The notes under the pieces: model-generated
What the model saw: the letters and a program-made list of their open reading frames with translations, nothing else
Databases searched by the model: none
What the model was told of the DNA's origin: nothing
Position numbers and translations under genes: made by a program
In this document: positions 49,730 through 58,776 of the stretch, one piece after another
Layout: each line of letters begins with the position of its first letter
Position numbering within the stretch: the first letter of the stretch is position 1
DNA from: Bacteroidaceae bacterium
GTDB lineage: Bacteria; Bacteroidota; Bacteroidia; Bacteroidales; Bacteroidaceae
Direction: 5' to 3'
DNA length: 64,000 nt
NCBI GenBank assembly: GCA_024398635.1
Contig: JAKSIV010000001.1
Location: forward strand, 62,001 to 126,000

Positions 49730-51700
49730 TCAGGAATTCATGCTTGCAAGGAATTCTGCGTTGTCTTGAGTATTTTCCAAGCGGTCCTTGACGAACTCCA
49801 TGGCTTCGATGGGATTCATGTCGCTCAGGTACTTGCGGAGTATCCACATGCGGTCAAGGGTGGTCTGGTCAAGCAGCAGGTCGTCGCGACGGGTGCTTGA
49901 TGCCACGATGTTCACGGCAGGGAAGATACGCTTGTTGCTCAGGTTGCGGTCCAGCTGGAGCTCCATGTTACCTGTACCCTTGAACTCCTCAAAGATAACC
50001 TCATCCATCTTGGAGCCGGTATCGATAAGGGCGGTAGCAACGATTGTGAGTGATCCGCCGTTCTCGATGTTACGTGCGGCACCAAAGAAACGCTTGGGCT
50101 TATGCAGTGCGTTGGCATCGACACCACCTGAGAGAACCTTGCCTGATGCAGGTGCAACGGTGTTGTAGGCGCGTGCCAGACGGGTGATAGAATCAAGGAA
50201 TATAACTACGTCATGTCCGCACTCAACCATGCGCTTGGCCTTCTCGATAACGATGCTGGCAATCTTAACGTGATGCTCGGCGGGCTCATCGAAGGTTGAT
50301 GCAATGACCTCGGCCTTTACGCTGCGGGCCATATCGGTAACCTCCTCAGGACGCTCATCGATGAGCAGCATTATCATATATGCCTCAGGATGGTTTGCGG
50401 CAATTGAGTTTGCTATATCCTTTAGCAGAATGGTCTTACCGGTCTTAGGCTGGGCCACGATCAGGGCACGCTGTCCCTTACCTATGGGGGCGAACATGTC
50501 AACCACGCGGGCCGACAGGTTGTCATTCTTGCCGTTGCACAGAGTGAATTTCTCATCCGGGAACAAAGGAGTCAAGTGCTCAAACGGAACGCGGTCACGT
50601 GCTACAGATGGCTCCAGACCGTTTATGCGGAACACCTTAACCAACGGGAAGTATTTCTCACCTTCACGCGGCGGACGGATGACACCCTCAACTACATCGC
50701 CGGTCTTAAGGCCGAAGAGCTTTATCTGTGACTGTGAAACGTATATGTCATCAGGCGATGCCAGATAGTTGTAGTCCGATGAACGCAGGAATCCGTAGTT
50801 ATCGGGCATAATCTCCAGGACACCCTCACCGCGCAATACGTCACCGAAGTCATACATGCGCTCCTCCTGACGGCGGTTCTGCTGTCCGTTCTGCTGGAAC
50901 TGCTGTCCGTTCTGGTTCTGCTGACGCTGGTTGTTCTGCTGCTGGCGCTGACCGTTCTGCTGATACTGCTGCTCTCCGCGGAACTGCTCCTGACGGGGCT
51001 GCTCCTGCATCTCCTGCATATCGGCTGGGGCGGGTTGCTCCAACTGCGGCGCCGGCTCGGATACCTGACGCATGGGCTCATCCTCCTGCTCGTAGACATC
51101 GGCCACGGCTTGAGTTACGTTCTCGTCATCGATCTCTGGCAGAGGTACCTCTATCTGCTGCTTGCGGGGACGGCCGCGACGTTTGGATGCATCGGCCTTC
51201 TGAACGGGCTGGGGGAGTTCCTCCTTTACAGGCTCAATTGCAGGGTGCTCCTGTACGGGCTCCTGTACGGGCTGCTGCTGAACAGGTTCCTCCTGCAGAG
51301 CTGCCTTCAGTTTGTCCTGGTTGCCGCCACGGCTGCGTTTTTTCTTTCCTTGAGCCGGGGCATTCTCCTGCTGGGGCTTCTCCTCTTTGGGAGCCTGGGG
51401 CTTTTCGGTCTCCTTTACCTCTTTTTGCTGGGGTTTGGGAGCGTTGTTCTTCTTTTCAACTGATTTGGCCTGGCCGTTCTCATCGGCAGTGTAGACTTTC
51501 TCGGGGCCATTCTTGCGGGTAACCTTCTTGCGGTCACGACGCTCTTTTTCGGGCTTGTTCTTGGCAGCCGATATGGCCTGCTCGTCAAGGATATCATACA
51601 CAAGCTGGTTCTTGTCATCCTTGGTCTTGATGCCCATCTCCTTTGCAATTGCCTGGAGCTCATCCAGACTCTTGCTCTTTAATTGCAGTATGTCAAACAT
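49730..51700 (-). CDS. rho: Transcription termination factor Rho with Q/N-rich disordered insertion
   Basis: 656 residues from ATG 51700 ([12 protein letters not shown], the usual start). Rho N-domain (~1-45), then a ~240-residue disordered region, first Lys/Glu/Pro-rich, then strongly Q/N-rich ([18 protein letters not shown]), then RNA-binding domain and the RecA-like motor with P-loop AQPKTGKT (~390) and the Q/R loops. Bacteroides Rho is known to have such an insertion that supports phase separation in the gut. Located beside DUF3127. Confidence 0.95.
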   Translation of the reverse strand: MFDILQLKSKSLDELQAIAKEMGIKTKDDKNQLVYDILDEQAISAAKNKPEKERRDRKKVTRKNGPEKVYTADENGQAKSVEKKNNAPKPQQKEVKETEKPQAPKEEKPQQENAPAQGKKKRSRGGNQDKLKAALQEEPVQQQPVQEPVQEHPAIEPVKEELPQPVQKADASKRRGRPRKQQIEVPLPEIDDENVTQAVADVYEQEDEPMRQVSEPAPQLEQPAPADMQEMQEQPRQEQFRGEQQYQQNGQRQQQNNQRQQNQNGQQFQQNGQQNRRQEERMYDFGDVLRGEGVLEIMPDNYGFLRSSDYNYLASPDDIYVSQSQIKLFGLKTGDVVEGVIRPPREGEKYFPLVKVFRINGLEPSVARDRVPFEHLTPLFPDEKFTLCNGKNDNLSARVVDMFAPIGKGQRALIVAQPKTGKTILLKDIANSIAANHPEAYMIMLLIDERPEEVTDMARSVKAEVIASTFDEPAEHHVKIASIVIEKAKRMVECGHDVVIFLDSITRLARAYNTVAPASGKVLSGGVDANALHKPKRFFGAARNIENGGSLTIVATALIDTGSKMDEVIFEEFKGTGNMELQLDRNLSNKRIFPAVNIVASSTRRDDLLLDQTTLDRMWILRKYLSDMNPIEAMEFVKDRLENTQDNAEFLASMNS

Positions 51701-51896
51701 TGTTTTATTGAACCTTGGCAATATCCATGGCACAAGGAAGGCACACTGATATTACGTAAGGTATGTGTAAATGAAAAATCGGATTGAATACCGCTATCGA
51801 TTATCCTTGAATAGGACTGTATTGCGGCTTACGGGTACAAAGATACTGCAAAAATTCGATATGATGCGCTGTCAAGGCGATTTTTTTTTGTTTCCC

Positions 51897-52037
51897 GCCA
51901 AAGTGTCCCACAGCACCCTTACCCACAGCGCTTGTGTGCCGGCTCGTTTGTGGGACACCCCCGCCAAATGAACTAGTGTCCCACATTAACCCGCGAGAGA
52001 ACGTATTCTTGGTAGGGTGAGTGTGGGACACTTTGGC
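51897..52037. repeat. Inverted-repeat element, copy 1 (141 bp)
   Basis: Perfect 15-bp terminal inverted repeats GCCAAAGTGTCCCAC / GTGGGACACTTTGGC. Inside are a second inverted pair GTGGGACAC (51950-51958) and GTGTCCCAC, so it could fold as two adjoining hairpins. Lies between rho and the small membrane protein gene. The same termini bound the 67-bp element at 56672. No coding capacity: a MITE- or REP-type repeat. Confidence 0.8.
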
Positions 52038-52087
52038 GAAAACAGTACAAAAGGGGTCAGACCCCAATTGTATCAATTGTACCATTT

Positions 52088-52417
52088 TTATAGGTGGGTG
52101 ACGAGGAGAGCAAAGTTGACATCGCCCTCGGCTAAGCTGCGGCAGGTGTCGGCGTAGTTGAAGGCTGTCTTGACGCCATTGTCAGAGCTTCCCAGTTTAG
52201 GCATAGCAAAGCCGATGACGATGCCCGCAAGCATGGCGGCAACTGCAACCCATGAGGGTATGCGGCGACGCAGCAGTTTTGGCTCGTTTTCGGTGATGTC
52301 CAGCGAGGGCAGGGGCATCTCCAGGTTTTCCTTTTCGGCCATTGATTTGATTGAGGTGAGCATTTCCTGACTCTCTTTCTCAAGTTCTTTCAGTTTGTCC
52401 ATATTATTGATTTTCAT
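52088..52417 (-). CDS. Small membrane protein downstream of an ECF sigma gene
   Basis: 109 residues from ATG 52417 (start at 52402 possible). Acidic coiled N-terminus, one membrane helix (VAVAAMLAGIVIGFAMP), short C-terminal part facing the other side. Placed directly after the sigma gene with a short overlap, where anti-sigma factors usually lie; the N-terminal cytoplasmic part is short, so a regulator of unknown type. Not a recognised anti-sigma domain. Confidence 0.6.
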   Translation of the reverse strand: MKINNMDKLKELEKESQEMLTSIKSMAEKENLEMPLPSLDITENEPKLLRRRIPSWVAVAAMLAGIVIGFAMPKLGSSDNGVKTAFNYADTCRSLAEGDVNFALLVTHL

Positions 52418-52910
52418 TGTTTTTGCAATATTCACGCACGGCTGTCAGCGCGCTGAACAGACGTGATTTAACTGTGCCCTCCGGGATGCTGCACACCCGG
52501 GCGATCTCTGACAGAGGCAGTTCCTCTTCATATCTTAATAGGAACACCACTTTTTGAGGTTCAGGAAGACGGCCGATGGCACTGCGCAGCATCTGGTCGC
52601 GCTGCTCCTGTTCCAGATGATCGGTCTCTGTTACGGGCTCCTCCTTATCGGCATTATCTACATACTCCATGACGGTCATGCGGCGGCGGTACTCGTTCTT
52701 GAGCATGTTGTATGCGATTGAGAACATCCAGGTGCTGAAAGGCCGTCCTTCATCATAGCTTCCTCTGGCGGACCACAGGCGCATGAACAGGTCCTGCGTG
52801 AGGTCACGGGCCAGTTCACGGTCATAGCCGGTCATGCGCAGGAAGAAACCTTGGGCACGCGGGCCGTGCTCAAGGTAGAGGGTACGGAACGTTTCAGCGG
52901 TCAATCTCAT
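52404..52910 (-). CDS. ECF-type RNA polymerase sigma factor
   Basis: 168 residues. Region 2 (DLTQDLFMRLWSARGSYDEGRPFSTWMFSIAYN, in parts) and region 4 helix-turn-helix (LPLSEIARVCSIPEGTVKSRLF). It redirects RNA polymerase to a regulon. Overlaps the 3' end of the upstream gene by 17 bp and the downstream membrane gene, so the three are one operon. Confidence 0.9.
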   Translation of the reverse strand: MRLTAETFRTLYLEHGPRAQGFFLRMTGYDRELARDLTQDLFMRLWSARGSYDEGRPFSTWMFSIAYNMLKNEYRRRMTVMEYVDNADKEEPVTETDHLEQEQRDQMLRSAIGRLPEPQKVVFLLRYEEELPLSEIARVCSIPEGTVKSRLFSALTAVREYCKNNENQ

Positions 52911-54105
52911 CGTAGTAATGCTTCAATGTGAATTGATCCTCCTTGCTGTCCGGGTCACAGACGTGCTCCTTGTACATATCCACAATGTGAATCATTATCC
53001 TGCGCAGTTTGTCATACTCGGACTTGAGCCCTTGAGCCTTGTAATAATCCAGCAAAGACTTGAAGTTGGCAATGTAATTGAGACTGAGTTTGTAAGCAAT
53101 CCTGTCAAACGTATCGGCCGAGAATGATTCAAGCAGATAGTCTGTGAGATAGACCGATTCAAAGTTCCTGCGCTTGGCTGCGAGATTGTCATACCGGCGG
53201 GTGCTGTATCTGTTAATAAGACCTTCTGAGTACAGATGCTCTCTGAAATTCTGATTATTGATTGTGCAGGAGAAATAGACGGTACGTCCGGAGTTCTGGG
53301 CGATATAGAAAATAAGGTTGTCAAGCCACTGGTTCATCTCTTTCTGATCGCTGAATGTTTCAGGCTCCTCATATGGCTCTATGCCTAACTGGCGGAATAA
53401 TGTCTTACGATATTCTGGTTTCCACAGCATGCTCTCGTTTATGACAATACGGTCCTGGAAAAGTCCTTTGCCATACTGTATCATAAGAGGACTGAAAGTG
53501 TCGATGTCGCCCCCCACAAAGAGGATACCGTTTTCCTCCATGCCAGCCAGTGCGTTATAGAAGAATGCTAGGGTGGCATATGAGTAATCGCCTGATTCAT
53601 ACCATTTTTTAAGGACTCCGGGCATAAGGTCGGTTCTGCCAATCTGAGTCAGGTATATCACATATTGGGGATATAACGGCTCAAAGTCGGGTCGCATTTG
53701 CATCGCCCTGAGCATGTTGTCCTGAAGGTCATCGGGCATATTCTTACGGCTGATGAAATGATTGCACTCATAATCGATGACATAGCGCGCGTAACTCTCG
53801 GGGCGCTCTTTATGAAGCCTGTATGCTATGTCGGTCAGAGCTTTGTCATAAACATCCTGCTCGGCATCATTGAACATCTGATAGTAACGTGTGGCTGTAA
53901 ACCAGTAGTACCAGGCATCGTCATTATCGGGATGCTTATTTACCTCTTTCTCCCAAAGAGCGGCTTGGTGGGCATACCACTCCGTGTCGTATTGGTTCTT
54001 GATGAATGACTCTATCTTTTCTGGCTTATCCGTGCGGGTCTGGGCCGATGCTATTGCAGTAACCAGGGCTGCTGCAAGGACTAATGGAAGCAATATCTTT
54101 TTCAT
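52894..54105 (-). CDS. Exported protein of unknown function in the sigma operon
   Basis: 403 residues. Signal peptide LLPLVLAAALVTAIASAQ. The mature region is helical with aspartate- and tyrosine-rich parts (HPDNDDAWYYWFTATRYYQMF) resembling TPR-like repeats early on. No catalytic motif. Position upstream of the sigma factor suggests it senses or senses through periplasmic partners, but this is unproven. Confidence 0.75.
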   Translation of the reverse strand: MKKILLPLVLAAALVTAIASAQTRTDKPEKIESFIKNQYDTEWYAHQAALWEKEVNKHPDNDDAWYYWFTATRYYQMFNDAEQDVYDKALTDIAYRLHKERPESYARYVIDYECNHFISRKNMPDDLQDNMLRAMQMRPDFEPLYPQYVIYLTQIGRTDLMPGVLKKWYESGDYSYATLAFFYNALAGMEENGILFVGGDIDTFSPLMIQYGKGLFQDRIVINESMLWKPEYRKTLFRQLGIEPYEEPETFSDQKEMNQWLDNLIFYIAQNSGRTVYFSCTINNQNFREHLYSEGLINRYSTRRYDNLAAKRRNFESVYLTDYLLESFSADTFDRIAYKLSLNYIANFKSLLDYYKAQGLKSEYDKLRRIMIHIVDMYKEHVCDPDSKEDQFTLKHYYDEIDR

Positions 54106-54173
54106 CTTTTATTCTTTAATGTGATACACTTGTTGTTTTTGAAGCGCTTCACGAATGCATACACGCAAAAATG

Positions 54174-54204
54174 AAAAAAGTTCGCCACAGGAGCGAACTT
54201 TTTC
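54174..54204. terminator. Bidirectional terminator
   Basis: Stem AAGTTCGC / GCGAACTT with extended A6/T5 tails. Lies between the exported protein gene start side and 54222; serves the minus-strand gene at 54222-54734. Confidence 0.85.
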
Positions 54205-54221
54205 ATTTACGTTAATGGTTT

Positions 54222-54734
54222 TTATTCTTTTTCTTTGATTTGGATTCCGTCCAGCAGTTTCTTGATCTTGTGCTTGAGTTCCTTCTGCGTCTGACGGTCT
54301 CCCTTGCAGAGTTTCTTTATTTCCTTGTTTGACCTCTTTGTGAACTGCCTTTTGAGTTTGTTGAGAGTCTTTTCATCAAATTTCTTGATCTCCTTGTCTT
54401 TCAGCTGGTTAATCATGCCGTCTTCGCCTGAAAGGGTATTGTAGACCACCTGAAAGAACAGGAAAGGCTGGCTGCCTTTAAAATCAAAATCAAATTTGAG
54501 GTTAAGGCTGATGGGATCGGCGCCATCGGCCACTCTTATTGAAAGGTCACTGAGAATATTCTGTACGGACTGAAGTATCTCGTTGAGATTAAGATTGTCA
54601 AAACTTTTGGATATGCTTACTGAATCACCTCTTAATGCGGTATTATTTCTGGCACCTGCAGATTGCGGAATGCAAACCAGAAACATAAGCAGAAGTGTTC
54701 CAAACACGCTTTTCAAAGTGGCTCTTTGGGTCAT
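54222..54734 (-). CDS. Exported hypothetical protein, 170 residues
   Basis: Signal peptide (VFGTLLLMFLVCIPQSAGA). Mature part begins with Ser-rich residues, has a helical centre and a very basic Lys-rich C-terminus (KEIKKLCKGDRQTQKELKHKIKKLL). Not recognised. Own terminator downstream. Confidence 0.7.
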   Translation of the reverse strand: MTQRATLKSVFGTLLLMFLVCIPQSAGARNNTALRGDSVSISKSFDNLNLNEILQSVQNILSDLSIRVADGADPISLNLKFDFDFKGSQPFLFFQVVYNTLSGEDGMINQLKDKEIKKFDEKTLNKLKRQFTKRSNKEIKKLCKGDRQTQKELKHKIKKLLDGIQIKEKE

Positions 54735-54885
54735 ATTGAGATAATTTTAAGGTTTAGTAGTCTGCAAAAAGACGTACAGTACTATAAAATGTTATAATAA
54801 GTCCGATAAAATTATAAAATTTAGTTGGAAATCCTGCGGTAATGTCCGTATTACCTATATTTGTATAATCAACAATTACCGAGTA

Positions 54886-55233
54886 ATGACTTTATTGCGC
54901 AAAATTCAATTGTCATTCAGATACGGCAGCGGCTATTTTGTCGTTGCCGGTCTGGTGTCATTGTGCGCGTTTGTCATTGTGGGAGTACATTCGGGTGATA
55001 CTGAGGGGCTGTCCGAAGGGATATTTATATGCAAGATTTTCAAGATACTCTCAATACCCATTATCCTGTATCTGTTCCGCAAGTTTGACCGCAGCAGTGC
55101 CATATACTTCTGGCTCAATCTTGGTATAAGCAGTGTGGAGTACTATGTCATTCCCATTGTGATAGAGTATATATTTTTCAGGCTGCTCATTTTTATTGCG
55201 CCGCCGTTGTTCACCTTATTGCATTTGAATTGA
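54886..55233 (+). CDS. Membrane protein, 115 residues, partner of an ABC ATPase
   Basis: About three or four hydrophobic segments (FVVAGLVSLCAFVIVGV, KILSIPIILYLFR, SSVEYYVIPIVIEYIFFRLLIFI). One base from the following ABC gene, so likely co-expressed; it may be the membrane part of the exporter or only a neighbour. A TATATTTG box lies at 54856-54863, upstream. Confidence 0.75.
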   Translation: MTLLRKIQLSFRYGSGYFVVAGLVSLCAFVIVGVHSGDTEGLSEGIFICKIFKILSIPIILYLFRKFDRSSAIYFWLNLGISSVEYYVIPIVIEYIFFRLLIFIAPPLFTLLHLN

Positions 55234-55234
55234 G

Positions 55235-55906
55235 ATGGAGCAGGAGGATGAAAACGGAAAACTGCTGATTGACAGCGTGCAGCTGCGCTTTGGCGAAAAG
55301 GTCATCCTGCAGAGCGCATACGTGACATCTTACAAGGGTAGGGTGACCGGCGTACTGGGACGCAACGGAACCGGTAAATCGTGCCTGTTCAAGTGCATCA
55401 TGGGTGGCATCAGGCCGCAGAACAAGTATGTCCGGCTTAACAGTGAGCCACGAACGGATTACGGGCATATAGGCCTTAGGGTAAAATATCTGCCGCAGGA
55501 ACATTTCATTCCGTCGGGCATGACATTGCCGCAGGCTTTTGAGCTTTATGGTGTTGATTATGAGGGCCTGGTCCGGTTTGCGGAGCAGTTTGACTGTTTC
55601 AGGAATGTTAAGGTAAAGACCCTGTCGGGTGGAGAATGCCGTCTGGCGGAACTCTATCTGGTCCTCCATTCGGATGCCGAGTTCTGCATACTCGATGAGC
55701 CATTTTCAAATATAGCTCCAGTTTACGATGAGAAGATCCGTGCCCTGATCAATGAGCAGAAGGCAAACAAGGGCATCATTATAACAGACCACATCTACGA
55801 GGAGATACTAAAGGTCGCCGATGACCTGTATCTCCTTCGTGATGGGTTTACTTATCTGATTCACTCCCGCGACGATCTGGTTCGTCTGGGGTACATCTTA
55901 GCTTAA
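55235..55906 (+). CDS. ABC transporter ATP-binding protein
   Basis: 223 residues. Walker A GRNGTGKSC (~44-52), signature LSGGECRLAEL (~131-141), Walker B FCILDEPF (~152-159), H-loop IITDH (~184-188). Powers transport or acts as a single-domain ABC. Adjacent one-base gap to a membrane gene. Confidence 0.9.
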   Translation: MEQEDENGKLLIDSVQLRFGEKVILQSAYVTSYKGRVTGVLGRNGTGKSCLFKCIMGGIRPQNKYVRLNSEPRTDYGHIGLRVKYLPQEHFIPSGMTLPQAFELYGVDYEGLVRFAEQFDCFRNVKVKTLSGGECRLAELYLVLHSDAEFCILDEPFSNIAPVYDEKIRALINEQKANKGIIITDHIYEEILKVADDLYLLRDGFTYLIHSRDDLVRLGYILA

Positions 55907-55952
55907 TCTGTATACAATCTTTGTATTTCACATGAAATAATTGTAAAAGAGG

Positions 55953-55983
55953 TTGCAATTCGGTGGTGTTTTGGTTATATTTG
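55953..55983 (+). promoter_or_regulatory. Host promoter of the antitoxin gene
   Basis: TTG (55953-55955), 20 bp, TATATTTG (55976-55983), then 18 bases to the ATG at 56002. Matches the Bacteroidales consensus. Confidence 0.7.
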
Positions 55984-56001
55984 CGACCAAACACTATCGA
56001 T

Positions 56002-56316
56002 ATGGGACAGACAGCTTTTACAGTCCGTATGGACTCAGACGTAAAGAAACAGTTTGATGAGCTCTGCAAGGATTTTGGCATGAGTTCAAATACGGCATTC
56101 AATGTCTTTGCCAGAGCGGTTATCAAGAAGCAAAGGATTCCGTTTGAAGTGGAGTCTGAGCGTGAAGCAAAACTACGTCAAGCACGAGAGGCATTCGAGC
56201 GAATAGAAAAGTATAAGGCTGAACATGATTTGCCTGAATTGACAATGGAAGAGATAGATGAAGAGATAAGAAAATATCGTGAAGAACGCCGTCAGAAAAA
56301 GAATAACAACCAATAA
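56002..56316 (+). CDS. RelB/DinJ-like antitoxin
   Basis: 104 residues from ATG 56002. N-terminal ribbon-helix-helix AFTVRMDSDVKKQFDELC, then a conserved SSNTAFNVFARAVIKKQRIPFE typical of DinJ, and an acidic/basic C-terminus that would contact a toxin. It is followed after one base by a PIN-type fragment, implying a toxin-antitoxin locus. Confidence 0.85.
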   Translation: MGQTAFTVRMDSDVKKQFDELCKDFGMSSNTAFNVFARAVIKKQRIPFEVESEREAKLRQAREAFERIEKYKAEHDLPELTMEEIDEEIRKYREERRQKKNNNQ

Positions 56317-56317
56317 T

Positions 56318-56659
56318 ATGAAATACTACGCCGTAATTGATACTAATGTCCTTGTTTCTTACCTATTGACAAGAAGAAACGATTCGTCAGTAGCTTTAGT
56401 TATTCCCAAGAATGGTCATGTGGTTTCACCAGCGGAAATGCTTCAGATAATCCATCTGGCTGAAAGTAAAGGAAATACTGTCTGTGAACCTCCAATGGAA
56501 TATGTGTCTGAAAAAAAGAGACAGATTATTGAGAAAGGTTGGCAGGCTATTGAAAAGATAAGGCTTTGTGCAGAACAAAACGGCCTATCAGATCTGCCTC
56601 TTGAAAGCATAAACCAGATTATCCGCGAGTATAGGGCGGAACGGAAGAAACAGATATAA
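56318..56659 (+). pseudogene. Chimeric remnant: PIN-toxin N-terminus joined to an antitoxin-like tail
   Basis: 113 residues. Residues 1-~29 start like a PIN-domain toxin (YYAVIDTNVLVSYLL with the first catalytic Asp), but the rest of the PIN fold is missing. The C-terminal ~40 residues instead mirror the antitoxin's end: QAIEKIRLCAEQNGLSDLP with IIREYRAERKK, against FERIEKYKAEHDLPELT with IRKYREERRQKK. So a deletion between two tandem loci probably joined them. It should lack ribonuclease activity, as only one acidic residue of the four needed remains. Confidence 0.65.
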
Positions 56660-56671
56660 ACAACAATTATT

Positions 56672-56738
56672 GCCAAAGTGTCCCACGCCAACCTATCTCA
56701 CATGGCTTGTGAGTTGGTTCGTTGTGGGACACTTTGGC
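56672..56738. repeat. Inverted-repeat element, copy 2 (67 bp)
   Basis: Same 15-bp terminal repeats as the element at 51897, but shorter inside. It folds into one long hairpin: outer 15 bp, then CCAAC/GTTGG, then CTCACA/TGTGAG. Lies between two convergent genes (stops at 56659 and 56753). Confidence 0.8.
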
Positions 56739-56752
56739 GAAAGAACGGGAGG

Positions 56753-58273
56753 TTATTTGGCTGCCTGAGTTCCGTTTAGGTAGACTCTGATACCGTTTTT
56801 GGTGTCAATTGTGAGGTTGCCGTCCTCGTCAATGATCTTTGTCGCATTGCTGGCGGGTTCTGCATGCTCCGTTTTGTTTGGATTCAGTTCCTCACCATTG
56901 ACCAGAACTCTGTTGACTTTCTTTCCGTTGACCGTGATATTTCCATCATTGTCAATTTCTACGCCGGGTATGTTTCGTATCACCTCTTCAATATTCGCGT
57001 CATCAGAAAGGGAGAAACTGATACTCGCTTTTGCAACGTCATTAAGTCTCGGGTCATTGGCATCGGTTTTAAACATACCACTGCTTATGGACATACTCTT
57101 CCTGCCGTCGGAGATCGTGCTATATATCGTATCGGTATAAGATACATACTCCTTATCTTTGGTATAATTCATACGAATGGTATGATCAGGGATCTTGGAG
57201 TCTTTATTTTCATATACTGTCTTTCCGTCCATCAGCACTTTCGAAACAAGCTTGCCGTTGACGGTAATGTTGCCATCCTCATCAAACTGTACTCCAGGTA
57301 AAGATTTGATAAGATCGTAGTTGAGCGTTCCCGTAAACTCCAGTGAGTCTTGATTAAGAGTGACCTTGGCGACCGTCACTTTGGGGCTTTGGTCCGCCTG
57401 GTTGTCATTGTACACGTAATTGACCTTAGTTTGGGCATTGAGAGCCAGTGAAATGCAAACTAAGGGGAGAAGATAGAGTGCTCTGAGCAGACTCCTTCTG
57501 GTTGTTCTTTCCTTTTCCATCATAAAAATTCTGTTTTTTAAAATACTGTGATTGAAATTATTAGCTATTGTGTATCCGTTCATTGCGGCCGCTTTGCTTA
57601 TGAGCAGATACTGATAACTGCGTAAGTCGGTGCCGGCGCGCAGTACGGTGTCATCGGCCTCATATTCATGGACGGCGCGCAGGTCAATGCGCAGCATCCA
57701 GATGGCGGGGTTGAACCACTGTATGGCGGCTATGATATCGGTAATTAGTACGTCAATCGAATGACGGAGTGCCACATGGGCTTTCTCATGGCGTATGATT
57801 GCACTTTCGTTGTTGTTCCAATCGGCCTCGGAAATTACAATGTGTCCCATCCAGCTGAATGATGCGGCATTGCCGGGCATAATGTACACAACGGTGCCAT
57901 CGGCCAAAACCTCTTTACGTGCGTCCTTTATAATATTGCGTACGCGAAGGACCGATGCTATTACTCTGGCCAGTACAAAGACTACGCCTGCGGTATAGAC
58001 TGCCATGAGTGCGATGTGCCACCAGGGCGTGGATGGCTGGGCAGGAGTGCTTGAGACGGCTTGCATGAGTTGGGTCATCGGCATAGGCAGTACCTCTGTC
58101 TTGTGGATTGTAACAATGCAAACAGGGAGAAGAAATGATAGCAAAGCCGTACTCAAGAGCACAATCCTGTTGAGTCTGTGCCATGTATCCTTGATAAGGA
58201 ACAGACGATAGAATATGTAGAAGACGGCCATTATGACCGCAACTTTCAATTGGTAGGTAAGGAAGGTGATCAT
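56753..58273 (-). CDS. BlaR1/MecR1-like M56 peptidase with repeated plug-like modules
   Basis: 506 residues. Four membrane helices in the first ~270, with the zinc site HEKAH (HExxH form) and a following Asn-Pro segment FNPAIW, as in M56 peptidases. Thereafter the periplasmic part has two TonB plug-like modules (LNYDLIKSLPGVQFDEDGN-ITVNGK, and IEEVIRNIPGVEIDNDG-NITVNGK) rather than a penicillin sensor, so the signal is unlikely to be a beta-lactam. It probably cleaves and inactivates the BlaI repressor encoded just upstream, with a 4-bp overlap. Confidence 0.88.
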   Translation of the reverse strand: MITFLTYQLKVAVIMAVFYIFYRLFLIKDTWHRLNRIVLLSTALLSFLLPVCIVTIHKTEVLPMPMTQLMQAVSSTPAQPSTPWWHIALMAVYTAGVVFVLARVIASVLRVRNIIKDARKEVLADGTVVYIMPGNAASFSWMGHIVISEADWNNNESAIIRHEKAHVALRHSIDVLITDIIAAIQWFNPAIWMLRIDLRAVHEYEADDTVLRAGTDLRSYQYLLISKAAAMNGYTIANNFNHSILKNRIFMMEKERTTRRSLLRALYLLPLVCISLALNAQTKVNYVYNDNQADQSPKVTVAKVTLNQDSLEFTGTLNYDLIKSLPGVQFDEDGNITVNGKLVSKVLMDGKTVYENKDSKIPDHTIRMNYTKDKEYVSYTDTIYSTISDGRKSMSISSGMFKTDANDPRLNDVAKASISFSLSDDANIEEVIRNIPGVEIDNDGNITVNGKKVNRVLVNGEELNPNKTEHAEPASNATKIIDEDGNLTIDTKNGIRVYLNGTQAAK

Positions 58274-58644
58274 TTTTGTTTCTTTTCCAGGTGTGAGATA
58301 AGTTCCTTGAGTTCATCGACCGATACCTTGCCGTCACCCACAAATGCCGATACCGCATTCAGGTATGACCCAAAGTAGTTGCCTATGAAACCGCCCATGG
58401 AGAACCTGCTGTACTCCTGACGGCTTATGATGGGGAAGTACTGATAGGTGGGGCCGTATGCCTTGTGATCCAGGAATCCGTCCTGCTCCAGCTCACGCAC
58501 CTGTGTGGAGAGCGTGTTGAAATGGGGCTGAGGCTCGGGGTAGAGCTCGCGGAGTTCACGTACAAAGAGTGCTCCCTTATCCCAGAAGTGATTCATTATC
58601 ACCTCTTTCTTCTCACTTAGCTTGGTTATCTCTGTATTACTCAT
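58270..58644 (-). CDS. BlaI/MecI/CopY-family repressor
   Basis: 124 residues, N-terminal winged helix (EKKEVIMNHFWDKGALFVRELRELYPEPQPHFNTLSTQVRELEQDGFL in pieces), and C-terminal dimerisation helix with the cleavage zone. First gene of the two-gene operon; an operator with inverted GTAACTA half-sites lies over its promoter (58653-58693), supporting autorepression. Confidence 0.92.
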   Translation of the reverse strand: MSNTEITKLSEKKEVIMNHFWDKGALFVRELRELYPEPQPHFNTLSTQVRELEQDGFLDHKAYGPTYQYFPIISRQEYSRFSMGGFIGNYFGSYLNAVSAFVGDGKVSVDELKELISHLEKKQK

Positions 58645-58652
58645 AATCCTTT

Positions 58653-58693
58653 GTAACTAGTGACGATGCAAATGTAACTACTAAAATAGTTAC
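58653..58693 (-). promoter_or_regulatory. Promoter and operator of the BlaI/M56 operon
   Basis: Inverted half-sites GTAACTA-N6-TAGTTAC (58674-58693) plus a third GTAACTA (58653-58659) surround the -7 box TACATTTG (58669-58676, minus strand). A TTG about 18-19 bases further upstream can serve as -33 box. Binding of the repressor there would block the promoter. Confidence 0.75.
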
Positions 58694-58776
58694 TCAACGA
58701 TTTGTTTAGTTAATTAATGCAAAACGCAAAATGAACGCCGATATCATATCGACGTTATTATGTGGAAACTGATGTG

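Noticed and set aside
51701-52087. Open frames in the rho upstream region
   Set aside because: They run through the inverted-repeat element and show no family resemblance.
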